DNA from: Allobosea sp.
GTDB taxonomy: Bacteria > Pseudomonadota > Alphaproteobacteria > Rhizobiales > Beijerinckiaceae
Length of the DNA stretch: 64,000 nucleotides
Assembly (NCBI RefSeq): GCF_017308015.1
Contig: NZ_JAFKFW010000014.1
Span: 62,001 to 126,000 of the forward strand
Reading direction: 5' to 3'
Position numbers and translations under genes: made by a program. The notes beneath the pieces are model-generated. The model worked only from the letters and a program-made list of their open reading frames with translations. It was not told the DNA's origin and did no database searches. Position 1 is the first letter of the stretch; the number at the start of each line of letters is the position of its first letter. Below, piece by piece: positions 20,472 through 29,341 of this stretch.

Positions 20472-21925
20472 CCGACAGACAGCCCGAATCCACCGCGGCC
20501 CGCATCGAGCCGCTGGCGACGCTGCCGCTCTTCCACAAGCTGGATGGGCGCAAGGTCGTGCTCGCCGGCGGAACCGAGGGTGCGCTGTGGAAGGCGGAGC
20601 TGCTGGCGGCGACCGGGGCCGATCTGCACGTCTATGCCTCTGGCGAGGCGGCGCTGTTCGCAGGATTGGTGCAGAGCGAGGTCGGCGGCCGTGTTCATCT
20701 GCATGGCCGGGCCTGGCAGGCCGATGACCTTACCGACGCGGCGATCGCCGTCGCCGATCTCGACGATGCCGAAGCGGTCCGTGCCTTCGTCGCGGCGGCG
20801 CGGCAGGCCGGCGTGCCGGTCAATATCGTCGACAAGCCCGAATACTGCGATTTCGCCTTCGGCGCGCTGGTCAACCGCTCGCCGCTGATCGTCGCCGTCT
20901 CGACCGATGGCGCAGCGCCCGTCTTCGGTCAGGCGATCCGCACCAAGATCGAGGCGCTGCTGCCGCCCGGGCTGAAGAACTGGGCGCAGGCCGCCGCCGA
21001 CTGGCGCCCCGCCGTGCAGGCCCGCGAACTACCCTTCGCGCTCAGGCGCGCCTTCTGGGAGCTTTTCGCGGGCAAGGCGATGGCCGAGCCGGAGCGCGTT
21101 CCGAACCTCGATGACGAGGCCGAGCTTTTCGCCAAGCTCTCCCGGATCGAGGCCGCTCATGACGGCAAGGGCCGCGTCACGCTGGTCGGCGCCGGCCCGG
21201 GCGACCCGGAACTGCTGACGCTGAAGGCGATCCGCGCCCTGCAGAGCGCCGACATCATCCTCTATGACGATCTCGTCTCGCCCGGCGTGCTCGAACTGGC
21301 GCGGCGCGAGGCCAAGCGCATGCTGGTCGGCAAGACCGGCTATGGGCCCTCGGTGAAGCAGGGCGACATCAACGCGCTGATCGTCTCGCTGGCGTCGCAG
21401 GGCAAGCATGTCGTGCGCCTCAAGGGCGGCGATCCCGGCATTTTCGGCCGCGCCGGCGAAGAGATCGAGGCCTGCCAGGCGGCCGGTATTCCGGTCGCGC
21501 TCGTGCCGGGCATCTCGGCCGCACAGGGGGCTGCGGCCTCGCTCGGCCTGTCGCTGACCCATCGCGACCATGCAAGGCGCCTGCAATTCGTCACTGGCCA
21601 TTCGCGCAAGGGCGAATTGCCCGAGGATCTCGACTGGCGCGCCATGGCTGATCCCGCCGCCTCGACCGTGATCTACATGGCGCGCGCCACCCTGCCCGGC
21701 TTCCGCGAGCGTGCCATTGCCGCGGGGCTCGACCCGCAGACTCCGGCCGTCGCCGTGCTCGCCGCAACGCGGCCGGACGAGCAGCGCGTCGCGGCGACGA
21801 TCGCCGACTTGCCGGAACGGCTCGGCGAGTTGCCGGCGAACGGGCCGGTGCTCGTCCTGCTCGGCCATGCCTTCGGCCCGGCCCTGTCCGCCGCGAATCC
21901 GGCGGAAGATCGCCGCACGGCCTGA
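20468..21925 (+). CDS. cysG: siroheme synthase (CysG: precorrin-2 dehydrogenase/ferrochelatase plus uroporphyrinogen-III C-methyltransferase)
   Basis: A 485-residue two-module enzyme making siroheme, the cofactor of the reductase encoded upstream. The N-terminal SirC-like part has the Rossmann segment K-V-V-L-A-G-G-T-E-G-A (about residues 25-35) and the S-T-D-G-A-A-P stretch; the C-terminal SUMT part has V-G-A-G-P-G-D-P-E-L-L-T, Y-D-D-L-V-S, R-L-K-G-G-D-P-G-I-F-G-R and V-P-G-I-S-A-A. The start at ATG 20468 overlaps the preceding stop by four bases. Length agrees with the family (450-490). Confidence 0.95.
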   Translation: MTDRQPESTAARIEPLATLPLFHKLDGRKVVLAGGTEGALWKAELLAATGADLHVYASGEAALFAGLVQSEVGGRVHLHGRAWQADDLTDAAIAVADLDDAEAVRAFVAAARQAGVPVNIVDKPEYCDFAFGALVNRSPLIVAVSTDGAAPVFGQAIRTKIEALLPPGLKNWAQAAADWRPAVQARELPFALRRAFWELFAGKAMAEPERVPNLDDEAELFAKLSRIEAAHDGKGRVTLVGAGPGDPELLTLKAIRALQSADIILYDDLVSPGVLELARREAKRMLVGKTGYGPSVKQGDINALIVSLASQGKHVVRLKGGDPGIFGRAGEEIEACQAAGIPVALVPGISAAQGAAASLGLSLTHRDHARRLQFVTGHSRKGELPEDLDWRAMADPAASTVIYMARATLPGFRERAIAAGLDPQTPAVAVLAATRPDEQRVAATIADLPERLGELPANGPVLVLLGHAFGPALSAANPAEDRRTA

Positions 21926-21960
21926 CAACGGCCCGGCTTGGTCGCCGGGTGGAACGCGAT

Positions 21961-21988
21961 CACCGGAGATGCGTTTTCTCCTCCGGTG
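21961..21988 (+). terminator. hairpin after cysG
   Basis: CACCGGAG and CTCCGGTG pair as an 8-bp stem around a 12-base loop, 35 bp after the cysG stop. The T-run is inside the loop rather than after the stem, so termination strength is uncertain. Confidence 0.45.
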
Positions 21989-22035
21989 CCGCAATTTGGA
22001 AGGCGCTGTTTGCGCCAAGTCATTGAGGCAAAGCC

Positions 22036-22066
22036 GATAATTCAGTACGTTTCGTTTGTTATTCAG
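22036..22066. promoter_or_regulatory. candidate regulator site upstream of the sulfate transporter operon
   Basis: GATAATTCAG (22036-22045) and TTATTCAG (22059-22066) repeat ATTCAG at a 21-bp spacing, about two helical turns. GATAATTCA is shared with the cys-operon upstream region at 17263, which suggests that one sulfur regulator controls both units. Confidence 0.45.
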
Positions 22067-22114
22067 AACGGATCGAGGCTTCGCGCTTCGCCGTGAACGC
22101 AACGGAGCCCTGAC

Positions 22115-23155
22115 ATGACGCGACCCGTTTACAGCCGCCTTCTCCGGGCCGGGCTGGTTCTGGGAGCCTTCACGCTCTGCTTCGGCGTGGTCGCCGGGGC
22201 GCGCGCCCAGACCGAGCTCCTCAACGTCTCCTATGACCCGACCCGCGAGCTCTATCGCGAGATCAACGCGGCCTTCATCGCCGAATGGAACGCCAAGCAC
22301 CCGGACAAGAAGATCGCGACGATCCGCCAGTCGCATGGCGGCTCCGGCGCGCAGGCCCGCACGGTGATCGACGGGCTCAATGCCGATGTCGTGACGCTGG
22401 CTCTGGCCGGCGACATCGACGCCGTCGCCGAGCGCTCGAAGAAGCTGCCGCTCGACTGGCAGAAGCGCCTGCCGCACAATTCCTCGCCCTATACCTCGAC
22501 GATCGTCTTCCTCGTCCGCAAGGGCAACCCAAAGGCGATCAAGGACTGGGGCGACCTGGTGAAGCCGGGCGTCCAGATCATCACGCCTAACCCCAAGACC
22601 TCCGGCGGGGCGCGCTGGAACTATCTCGCGGCCTGGGCCTATGCCGAGAAGGCCTTCAACAAGGACGAGGGGAAGGTGCGCGACTATATCGCCAAGCTCC
22701 TCGCCAACGTCCCGGTCCTCGACACCGGCGCGCGCGGCGCGACCACAACCTTCACCCAGCGTGGCATCGGCGACGTCTTCCTGTCCTGGGAGAACGAGGC
22801 CTTCCTTGCACTCAAGGAATTCGGCGCCGACAAGTTCGACATCGTCGTCCCGAGCCTGTCGATCCTGGCCGAACCGCCGGTCGCTCTGGTCGACGGCAAT
22901 GTCGACGCCAAGAAGACCCGCGAGCAGGCGCAGGCCTATCTCGAATTCCTCTACACCCCGAAGGGACAGGCGATCATCGCCAAGAACTTCTACCGCCCGC
23001 GCAATCCGGAAGCGGCCGACGCCAAGGACATCGCCAATTTCCCGAAAGTCGAGCTGGTGACGATCGACGACGTCTTCGGCAGCTGGAAGAAGGCACAGCC
23101 GACCCATTTCGGCGATGGCGGCACCTTCGACCAGCTCTACAAGCCGGCACGCTGA
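22115..23155 (+). CDS. periplasmic sulfate/thiosulfate-binding protein
   Basis: A 346-residue secreted binding protein of the CysP/Sbp family. A signal peptide (hydrophobic run ending G-A-R-A-Q) is followed by the family core: [12 protein letters not shown] (about residues 37-48), [11 protein letters not shown] (oxyanion-binding loop), L-A-L-A-G-D-I-D and [11 protein letters not shown]. It delivers sulfate or thiosulfate to the permease encoded directly downstream. I leave the symbol open because CysP and Sbp cannot be told apart from this sequence alone. Confidence 0.93.
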   Translation: MTRPVYSRLLRAGLVLGAFTLCFGVVAGARAQTELLNVSYDPTRELYREINAAFIAEWNAKHPDKKIATIRQSHGGSGAQARTVIDGLNADVVTLALAGDIDAVAERSKKLPLDWQKRLPHNSSPYTSTIVFLVRKGNPKAIKDWGDLVKPGVQIITPNPKTSGGARWNYLAAWAYAEKAFNKDEGKVRDYIAKLLANVPVLDTGARGATTTFTQRGIGDVFLSWENEAFLALKEFGADKFDIVVPSLSILAEPPVALVDGNVDAKKTREQAQAYLEFLYTPKGQAIIAKNFYRPRNPEAADAKDIANFPKVELVTIDDVFGSWKKAQPTHFGDGGTFDQLYKPAR

Positions 23156-23165
23156 GGATCTGTCC

Positions 23166-24062
23166 ATGACGGCGGCGACGACGACCTTCCGCTGGCGCGA
23201 GCCGAGCATTCTGCCCGGCTTCGGGCTGGCGCTCGGCATCACCGTGACGGCGTTGTCGCTGATCGTATTGATCCCGCTGGCTGCCCTGTTCCTCAAGGCC
23301 GCCAGCGCCGGCCCCGCCGATATCTGGGCGGTGGCGACCTCGCCGCGGACACTCGCCGCGCTGAAGCTCTCCTTCTCGGCCGCCTTGTTCGCCGCTCTGG
23401 TCAATGCCGTGTTCGGGCTGATCCTGGCCTGGGTGCTGGTGCGCTACGATTTTCCCGGCCGGCGCCTGATCGATGCCGCCGTCGACCTGCCCTTCGCCCT
23501 GCCGACGGCCGTCGCCGGCATCTCGCTCGCCGCGATCTATGCGCCGAATGGCTGGGTCGGCTCGCTGCTCGCGCCGCTCGCCTTCAAGCTGACCATCCCC
23601 TTCACCGGTCTCTCCTTCGGCTTCGACGGCAAGGTCGCCTATACCCCGCTCGGCGTGATGGTGGCGCTGATCTTCATCGGCCTGCCCTTCGTCGTGCGCA
23701 CCGTCCAGCCCGTGCTGGAAGAGCTGCAAAGCGATGTCGAGGAGGCTGCCGCCCTGCTCGGCGCCAGCCGCGCCCGGACGATCTTCCGGGTGATCCTGCC
23801 CCCGGTCCTGCCGGCCCTGATGACCGGCTTCGTGCTCGCCTTCGCGCGGGCCGTCGGGGAATATGGCTCGGTCATCTTCATCGCCGGCAACGTGCCGATG
23901 GTCTCGGAGATCGCACCCCTCCTGATCGTGATCCGGCTGGAGCAGTTCGACTATGCCGGCGCGGCTGTGGTCGCCACGATGATGCTGCTGATCTCGTTTA
24001 CGCTGATCCTCGCCGGCAACCTGATCCAGGCCCGGGCCCGCCGGAGGTTCGGCGATGTCTGA
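23166..24062 (+). CDS. cysT: sulfate ABC transporter permease CysT (CysU)
   Basis: A 298-residue inner-membrane permease with six helices and the binding-protein-dependent transport motif E-E-A-A-A-L-L-G-A-S-R-A-R-T-I-F-R-V-I (the EAA loop that docks on CysA, about residues 195-215). The F-A-L-P-T-A-V-A-G-I segment and V-P-M-V-S-E-I-A-P-L-L-I are typical of CysT. The start at ATG 23166 is chosen from GAGG upstream and because the longer frame overlaps the binding-protein gene. It overlaps cysW by eight bases. Confidence 0.94.
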   Translation: MTAATTTFRWREPSILPGFGLALGITVTALSLIVLIPLAALFLKAASAGPADIWAVATSPRTLAALKLSFSAALFAALVNAVFGLILAWVLVRYDFPGRRLIDAAVDLPFALPTAVAGISLAAIYAPNGWVGSLLAPLAFKLTIPFTGLSFGFDGKVAYTPLGVMVALIFIGLPFVVRTVQPVLEELQSDVEEAAALLGASRARTIFRVILPPVLPALMTGFVLAFARAVGEYGSVIFIAGNVPMVSEIAPLLIVIRLEQFDYAGAAVVATMMLLISFTLILAGNLIQARARRRFGDV

Positions 24063-24945
24063 CGCAATCCTGCCCTCCGCTGTCACAGCCACGCCGGCAC
24101 GCAGCCCCAGCAGGGCGCGCGGCGAAAGCCCCGCCGTGCAGGTCGTGCTGATCGCGGTCTCGCTCGCCTTCCTGCTGCTCTTCCTGCTGCTGCCATTGGT
24201 CACGGTCTTCATCGAGGCCGCCGCCAAGGGCTGGGAGGCTTATCGCGCCGCGATCACCGAACCCGACGCGCTGGCGGCGATCCGCTTGACCCTGCTGGTC
24301 GCGGCCATCGCCGTGCCTTTCAACATCGTCGTCGGCATCGCTGCCGCCTGGGCTGTCGCCAAGTTCGAATTCCGGGGCAAGAACCTGCTGATCAGCCTGA
24401 TCGACCTGCCCTTCTCGGTCTCGCCGGTGATCTCGGGCCTCGTCTTCGTGCTGCTCTTCGGTGCACAGGGCTATTTCGGGCCATGGCTGCAAGCCAACGA
24501 CCTGAAGATCGTCTTCGCCCTGCCGGGCCTGATCCTCGCGACCGTCTTCGTCACCTTCCCCTTCGTGGCGCGTGAATTGATCCCGCATATGCAGTCGCTG
24601 GGATCATCCGACGACGAGGCGGCGCTGACGCTCGGCGCCTCGCCCTGGCGGGTATTCTTCTGCGTGACGCTGCCGAACGTGAAGTGGAGCCTGTTCTACG
24701 GCGTGCTGCTCTGCAATGCCCGCGCGATGGGCGAGTTCGGGGCCGTCGCTGTGGTCTCGGGCAAGATCCGCGGCCTCACCAACACGATGCCGCTGCATAT
24801 CGAGATCCTCTACAACGAGTATATGGGCGCGGCCGCCTTCGCTGTGGCCTCGCTGCTGGCCGGGCTCGCCCTGGTTACTCTCGTGCTCAAAACCCTGCTG
24901 GAATGGCGCTACGGCGATGCGATCGCCGCGAGCCGGCGCCACTGA
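24055..24945 (+). CDS. cysW: sulfate ABC transporter permease CysW
   Basis: A 296-residue permease, the partner of CysT. Family features are F-S-V-S-P-V-I-S-G-L (about residues 118-128), the EAA-type loop D-E-A-A-L-T-L-G-A-S-P-W-R-V-F (about 183-197), and G-E-F-G-A-V-A-V-V-S-G-K-I-R-G. The ATG lies inside the end of cysT, preceded by CGGAGG, so the two permeases are translationally coupled and likely made in equal amounts. Confidence 0.95.
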   Translation: MSDAILPSAVTATPARSPSRARGESPAVQVVLIAVSLAFLLLFLLLPLVTVFIEAAAKGWEAYRAAITEPDALAAIRLTLLVAAIAVPFNIVVGIAAAWAVAKFEFRGKNLLISLIDLPFSVSPVISGLVFVLLFGAQGYFGPWLQANDLKIVFALPGLILATVFVTFPFVARELIPHMQSLGSSDDEAALTLGASPWRVFFCVTLPNVKWSLFYGVLLCNARAMGEFGAVAVVSGKIRGLTNTMPLHIEILYNEYMGAAAFAVASLLAGLALVTLVLKTLLEWRYGDAIAASRRH

Positions 24946-24969
24946 CCCTGCGAACCAAGGAGCCGGGCC

Positions 24970-26016
24970 ATGTCGGTCGCCGTCACCATCGAGACCATCG
25001 AGAAACGCTTCGATAATTTCCCGGCGTTGCGCGGCGTCTCGCTCGATATCCAGCCGGGGGAGCTGGTCGCGCTGCTCGGCCCTTCGGGCTCGGGCAAGAC
25101 CACGCTGCTGCGCCTGATCGCCGGGCTGGAAGAGGCCGATTGCGGCCGTGTCCTGTTCGGCGAGACCGATACGCGCAACCTTTCGCTGCGCGACCGCCGA
25201 ATCGGCTTCGTCTTCCAGCAATATGCATTGTTCAAGACGATGAATGTCGCCGAGAATATCGGCTTCGGCCTAAAGTCCCGGCCGCGCCACGAACGCCCGG
25301 GCAGAGACGAAATCCGCAAGCGTGTCGGCGACTTGCTCGACCTCGTTCAATTGCCGGGGCTGGAGAAGCGCTATCCGAGCCAGCTTTCCGGCGGCCAGCG
25401 CCAGCGCGTCGCGCTCGCCCGTGCGCTCGCTATCGAGCCGCGCGTGCTGCTGCTCGACGAACCCTTCGGCGCGCTCGACGCCAAGGTCCGCAAGGATCTG
25501 CGCGCCTGGCTGCGCGAACTGCATGGGCGCACCGGCCACACCACGGTCTTCGTCACCCACGATCAGGAAGAAGCATTGGAGCTGGCCGACCGGGTCGCGA
25601 TCCTCAACGAAGGACGGATCGAGCAGGTCGGTTCGGCCGACGATGTCTACGATCACCCCGCGACGCCCTTCATCTGCGAGTTCCTGGGCGAGGTGAACAA
25701 GCTGCCGGTCAAGGTCGTCGGCAGCCAGGCCTTCTTCGGCGACCGGCCGGTGCTGGGCGGATTGTCGCAGAACCAGGGCGGCCCGGCCTCGCTCTACGTC
25801 CGCCCACAGCATCTGCGCATCGTCGACGAGACGCCCCTCGCCTTGCCCGGCACGGTCGAGCATCTGCGCCGGAACGGGCCGATCCGCCGGGCGGAGGTCG
25901 CCGTCGAGGGGTTGAAGAAGCGGCTGGAAGTCGATCTCGCCAGCCAAGTCGCCCCGGCCATCGGCGAGCGGATCAGGCTCCGCATCGCCCATGGCAACCT
26001 GTTCGCCGCTGCCTGA
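24970..26016 (+). CDS. cysA: sulfate ABC transporter ATP-binding protein CysA
   Basis: A 348-residue ATPase energising sulfate/thiosulfate uptake. Walker A is G-P-S-G-S-G-K-T-T (about residues 37-45), the signature L-S-G-G-Q-R-Q-R (about 139-146), Walker [12 protein letters not shown] and the switch His in [10 protein letters not shown]. The C-terminal 110 residues form the TOBE-like regulatory domain usual for CysA. The start is preceded by AAGGAG. A Rhizobium-type palindrome follows at 26031. Confidence 0.96.
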   Translation: MSVAVTIETIEKRFDNFPALRGVSLDIQPGELVALLGPSGSGKTTLLRLIAGLEEADCGRVLFGETDTRNLSLRDRRIGFVFQQYALFKTMNVAENIGFGLKSRPRHERPGRDEIRKRVGDLLDLVQLPGLEKRYPSQLSGGQRQRVALARALAIEPRVLLLDEPFGALDAKVRKDLRAWLRELHGRTGHTTVFVTHDQEEALELADRVAILNEGRIEQVGSADDVYDHPATPFICEFLGEVNKLPVKVVGSQAFFGDRPVLGGLSQNQGGPASLYVRPQHLRIVDETPLALPGTVEHLRRNGPIRRAEVAVEGLKKRLEVDLASQVAPAIGERIRLRIAHGNLFAAA

Positions 26017-26030
26017 TCCTGCAATTTCGC

Positions 26031-26076
26031 GCATCGGGCGGCAGCGAAAACCGGATTCCCCTTTCCGGCCCGATGC
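26031..26076. repeat. Rhizobium-type intergenic palindrome (RIME-like), diverged copy
   Basis: GCATCGGGC and GCCCGATGC form a perfect 9-bp outer stem around GAAAACCGGATTCCC and CTTTCC, the core of the palindrome widespread in Hyphomicrobiales genomes. It lies 14 bp after cysA and may end or protect the transporter mRNA. A better-conserved copy is at 45040. Confidence 0.75.
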
Positions 26077-26143
26077 CATAGCCTCCCCGGCGAATCCGGC
26101 AGTCATCTCGGCAGCCGGTCCTCGATCCGGATAGGAGACCGCC

Positions 26144-26581
26144 ATGAAAGCACGCGCGAAATGGGTTGATGGCATGGCCTTCATGGGCGAGGCCGGCAGC
26201 GGGCATGCCATGATCATGGACGGCGCGCCGGAATATGGCGGGCGCAATCTCGGCGTCCGCCCGATGGAAATGCTCCTGCTCGGTCTCGCCGGCTGCACCG
26301 GCTTCGACGTCGTCAGCATGCTGAAGAAGGGCCGCGAGAATGTCACCGGCTGCGAGGTCGATGTCGAGGCCGAGCGTGCCACGACCGATCCCAAGGTCTT
26401 CACGAAGATCCACCTCGCTTACCGGATCACCGGCAAGGGTCTGTCCCAGGCCAAGGCGGAGCGGGCCGTCACATTGTCGAAGGAAAAATACTGTTCGGCT
26501 TCGATCATGCTCGGGGCGACCGCGGAGATGAGCTACAGCCTCGAAGTCATCGACGAATTGCACAAGGAAGCCGCTGAATGA
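26144..26581 (+). CDS. OsmC/Ohr family protein
   Basis: A 145-residue protein of the OsmC family, thiol peroxidases that detoxify organic hydroperoxides. The two reactive cysteines are in L-A-G-C-T-G-F-D (about residue 51) and E-K-Y-C-S-A-S-I-M-L (about 117). The N-terminal half has P-E-Y-G-G-R-N-L-G-V-R-P-M-E-M-L. It is closer to the YhfA-like OsmC branch than to Ohr. A TAGGAG ribosome site precedes the ATG. Its stop overlaps the start of the sulfurtransferase gene by four bases, so the two are probably co-translated. Confidence 0.9.
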   Translation: MKARAKWVDGMAFMGEAGSGHAMIMDGAPEYGGRNLGVRPMEMLLLGLAGCTGFDVVSMLKKGRENVTGCEVDVEAERATTDPKVFTKIHLAYRITGKGLSQAKAERAVTLSKEKYCSASIMLGATAEMSYSLEVIDELHKEAAE

Positions 26582-27444
26582 GCCGGGCCGAATTCGCCGG
26601 ATTGATCACGCCGGACGCGCTCGCCGCGCGGCTGGGCGACGAGAACCTCGTCATCATCGATATCCGCACCGCTGCCGACGGCTCGCGAGAGGCTTTCGAA
26701 GCCGGGCATGTCCCCGGAGCCGTGCATTCCGATTATGCCGCCGATGGCTGGCGGGCCAGGATCGGCAATGCGCCGGGCATGCTGCCGCCGCTCGACCACC
26801 TCGCTGCGCTCGCCGGCCGGCTCGGCATCAAGCCGCATGACGATGTCGTCATTGTTCCCGCCGGCACGGCCGCGACCGATTTCGCCGCGGCGGCGCGGGT
26901 CTACTGGACGCTGAAATTCATCGGCCACGGCCAGCAGGCGATCCTCGATGGCGGCTTCAAGGCCTGGACGGCCGATCCGCATCGGCCGGTGAAGACTGGT
27001 GCCTCCACACCGAAAAGCGCAGCCGCCTACCCGGTGGTGGCACAGCAGGCTCTACGCAGCACGGCGGATTCAACCCTCGTCGCTTCGCGCAGCAAGCAGG
27101 CGAGCCTCGTCGATGCGCGTGGCCCCAGCTATTTCGAGGGCCGCGAGAAATCCGCCGAGGCTGCGCGCGCCGGCCATATCCCCGGCGCGATCCAGCGCGA
27201 CTATGCCGGCGCCTTCGAACCCGGCAGCGGCAAGCTCAAGGTCGCCGGAGAGCTGGCGCAGCTCTATGCGGTGGTACCGCAGGGGCCGGTCGTCTCCTAC
27301 TGCAATACGGGCCATTCGGCGGCGGCGAACTGGTTCGTGCTGTCGGAGATTCTCGGACGCGACGAGGTAGCGCTCTATGATGGCTCGATGACCGACTGGA
27401 CGCAGGACCCCGACCGCCCCGTCGCGACCGGCAAGGCGGCCTGA
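26578..27444 (+). CDS. sseA: rhodanese-type sulfurtransferase (3-mercaptopyruvate/thiosulfate sulfurtransferase)
   Basis: A 288-residue protein with two tandem rhodanese domains; the first (residues 1-135) lacks the catalytic Cys, the second holds it in the loop Y-C-N-T-G-H-S-A (about residues 241-248). It moves sulfane sulfur to a thiol acceptor or cyanide. The loop differs from the classic C-G-S-G-V-T of 3-mercaptopyruvate enzymes and from C-R-K-G-V-T of thiosulfate enzymes, so the donor is open and the symbol is only the closest family name. It is encoded with OsmC, next to the sulfate transporter genes. Confidence 0.85.
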   Translation: MSRAEFAGLITPDALAARLGDENLVIIDIRTAADGSREAFEAGHVPGAVHSDYAADGWRARIGNAPGMLPPLDHLAALAGRLGIKPHDDVVIVPAGTAATDFAAAARVYWTLKFIGHGQQAILDGGFKAWTADPHRPVKTGASTPKSAAAYPVVAQQALRSTADSTLVASRSKQASLVDARGPSYFEGREKSAEAARAGHIPGAIQRDYAGAFEPGSGKLKVAGELAQLYAVVPQGPVVSYCNTGHSAAANWFVLSEILGRDEVALYDGSMTDWTQDPDRPVATGKAA

Positions 27445-27547
27445 AGCGCTTTCGATTGCAAATCAGGTTGAAAAGGTTCAAAGGAGGCGCCGATCGCGTG
27501 TCATGCGCGCGGCGCTTCCTGACATTCTGGACATAAGCCATCAGCCG

Positions 27548-28867
27548 ATGAACGCCGTCGCGCCGAAAATCTCCTTCGTTTCGCTGGGCTGCCCCAAGGC
27601 GCTCGTCGATTCCGAACGGATCATCACCTCGCTGCGCTCCGAGGGCTACGAGCTCTCCAAGAGCCATGCCGGGGCGGACCTCGTCATCGTCAACACCTGC
27701 GGCTTCCTCGACTCGGCCAAGGCGGAGTCGCTGGAGGCGATCGGCTCGGCCATGGCCGAGAACGGCAAGGTCATCGTCACCGGCTGCATGGGCGCCGAGC
27801 CCGAGCAGATCCGCGACGTCTTCCCGAACGTGCTCGCGATCACCGGCCCGCAGGCCTATGAGAGCGTCGTCTCGGCCGTGCATCAGGCGGTGCCGCCGAA
27901 GCACGACCCCTTCGTCGATCTCGTGCCCGACCAGGGCATCAAGCTGACGCCGCGGCACTACGCCTATCTCAAGATTTCAGAGGGCTGCAACAATCGCTGC
28001 ACCTTCTGCATCATCCCGAAGCTGCGCGGCGATCTCGTCTCGCGGCCGATCGGCGACGTGCTGCGCGAGGCCGAGAAGCTGGCCAAGGCCGGCGTCAAGG
28101 AGCTGCTGGTGATTTCGCAGGACACCAGCGCCTACGGGCTCGACATCAAGTACGCGCCCTCGCTGTTCAAGGATCGCGAGATCCGCACCCGCTTCTTCGA
28201 GCTCGCCCGCGAGCTCGGCCAGATGGGGATGTGGGTGCGTCTGCACTATGTCTATCCCTACCCGCATGTCGACGAGGTGATCCCGCTGATGCAGGAAGGG
28301 GTCGTCCTGCCCTATCTCGACATCCCGTTCCAGCACGCCTCGCCGAACGTCCTCAAGGCGATGAAGCGCCCGGCTCATCAGGACCGCACGCTCGACCGCA
28401 TCCGCAAATGGCGCGACATCTGCCCGGACCTCGCCATCCGCTCGACCTTCATCGTCGGCTTCCCCGGCGAGACCGAAGAGGACATGGACATCCTCGTCGA
28501 CTGGCTGAAGGAAGCCAAGCTGGAGCGCGTCGGTGCGTTCAAATACGAGCCGGTGAAGGGCGCGCCGGCCAACGACCTGGGCCTCGACCTCATCCCCGAA
28601 GAGGTGAAGGAAGCCCGCTGGCACCGCTTCATGAAGGCACAGGCAGAGATTTCCGCCCGCATCGTCAAGGGCCGCGTCGGCAAGCGCATCCAGGTCATCA
28701 TCGACGAGGCCGGGCCGACCGTGGCCAAGGGCCGCTCGAAATGGGATGCGCCCGAGATCGACGGCAACGTCTATGTCGCGAGCCGCCGGCCGCTGCGAGC
28801 CGGCGACATCGTCACCGTGAAGATCGAGCGCGCCGACGCCTACGACCTGCACGGCATCGCCGTCTGA
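27548..28867 (+). CDS. rimO: ribosomal protein S12 methylthiotransferase RimO
   Basis: A 439-residue radical-SAM enzyme adding a methylthio group to an aspartate of ribosomal protein S12. The N-terminal cluster cysteines are in S-L-G-C-P-K-A, N-T-C-G-F and T-G-C-M-G-A; the radical-SAM triad is [11 protein letters not shown]. The C-terminal TRAM domain is visible from about residue 370. [13 protein letters not shown] is diagnostic of RimO over MiaB. I prefer ATG 27548, which gives the usual short N-terminus; ATG 27503 would add 15 residues and has GGAGG 14 bases upstream. Confidence 0.95.
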   Translation: MNAVAPKISFVSLGCPKALVDSERIITSLRSEGYELSKSHAGADLVIVNTCGFLDSAKAESLEAIGSAMAENGKVIVTGCMGAEPEQIRDVFPNVLAITGPQAYESVVSAVHQAVPPKHDPFVDLVPDQGIKLTPRHYAYLKISEGCNNRCTFCIIPKLRGDLVSRPIGDVLREAEKLAKAGVKELLVISQDTSAYGLDIKYAPSLFKDREIRTRFFELARELGQMGMWVRLHYVYPYPHVDEVIPLMQEGVVLPYLDIPFQHASPNVLKAMKRPAHQDRTLDRIRKWRDICPDLAIRSTFIVGFPGETEEDMDILVDWLKEAKLERVGAFKYEPVKGAPANDLGLDLIPEEVKEARWHRFMKAQAEISARIVKGRVGKRIQVIIDEAGPTVAKGRSKWDAPEIDGNVYVASRRPLRAGDIVTVKIERADAYDLHGIAV

Positions 28868-28879
28868 GCCTGTCTCCTC

Positions 28880-29209
28880 TCAATTGAAGGTGCAGAGCCG
28901 GCGGATGGCGCGACCGTTGCGGTCGCGCGCCGTGCCGAGGCTGCTGCAGGCATCGCTCGCCATCACCGCCTCGGCCTGCTCCGCCTGCCGGGGCGGCTCG
29001 CTGCAGATGCCGGCCGTGCAGCCGCTCTCGGCATAGCGCAGGCGCACCGGGCCGGGGACGCGCACGCGGGCCTTCTCGGCGCCTTGCAGGATCGCTTCGG
29101 TGTGGGTGGCGGTCGATCCACCGATCCCCTTTGCCTGCTGGGCCAGCGCGACGCCCGAGAGGGCGATGACGGCGACGAGGAAAGCAGCGGTCTGAAACTT
29201 GGACGACAT
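28880..29209 (-). CDS. small secreted protein, unknown function
   Basis: A 109-residue protein starting at ATG 29209 with a clear signal peptide (hydrophobic core A-A-F-L-V-A-V-I-A-L-S-G-V, cleavage after A-L-A). The mature part has four cysteines in two pairs (S-G-C-T-A-G-I-C and D-A-C...L-C-T-F), suggesting one or two disulfides in the periplasm. No family recognised. It is convergent with rimO, with a 12-base gap. Three other short secreted Cys-containing proteins lie in this window (39594, 40089, 53683), but I see no clear homology between them. Confidence 0.7.
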   Translation of the reverse strand: MSSKFQTAAFLVAVIALSGVALAQQAKGIGGSTATHTEAILQGAEKARVRVPGPVRLRYAESGCTAGICSEPPRQAEQAEAVMASDACSSLGTARDRNGRAIRRLCTFN

Positions 29210-29292
29210 GAGCGTCGGGGTCCTGAATGGTCGCCAGCATACGCTGACCCCGATTCGTCGCGGCACCCCGTGTCCGGGTTCATACTTCACAT

Positions 29293-29321
29293 AAAAAATG
29301 CGCCCGGACCTCCGGGCGCAT
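29293..29321 (-). terminator. rho-independent terminator of the quinone oxidoreductase gene
   Basis: ATGCGCCCGGA and TCCGGGCGCAT form an 11-bp perfect stem; on the minus strand the hairpin is followed by a run of six T. It lies about 20 bp after the stop of the minus-strand oxidoreductase gene. Confidence 0.9.
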
Positions 29322-29341
29322 CGCATTGACGCCCAATGGGC

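Noticed and set aside
21029-23404. 791-codon antisense frame across cysG and the sulfate-binding-protein gene
   Set aside because: It spans two clear plus-strand genes and their spacer, has no motif and the composition of an antisense shadow.
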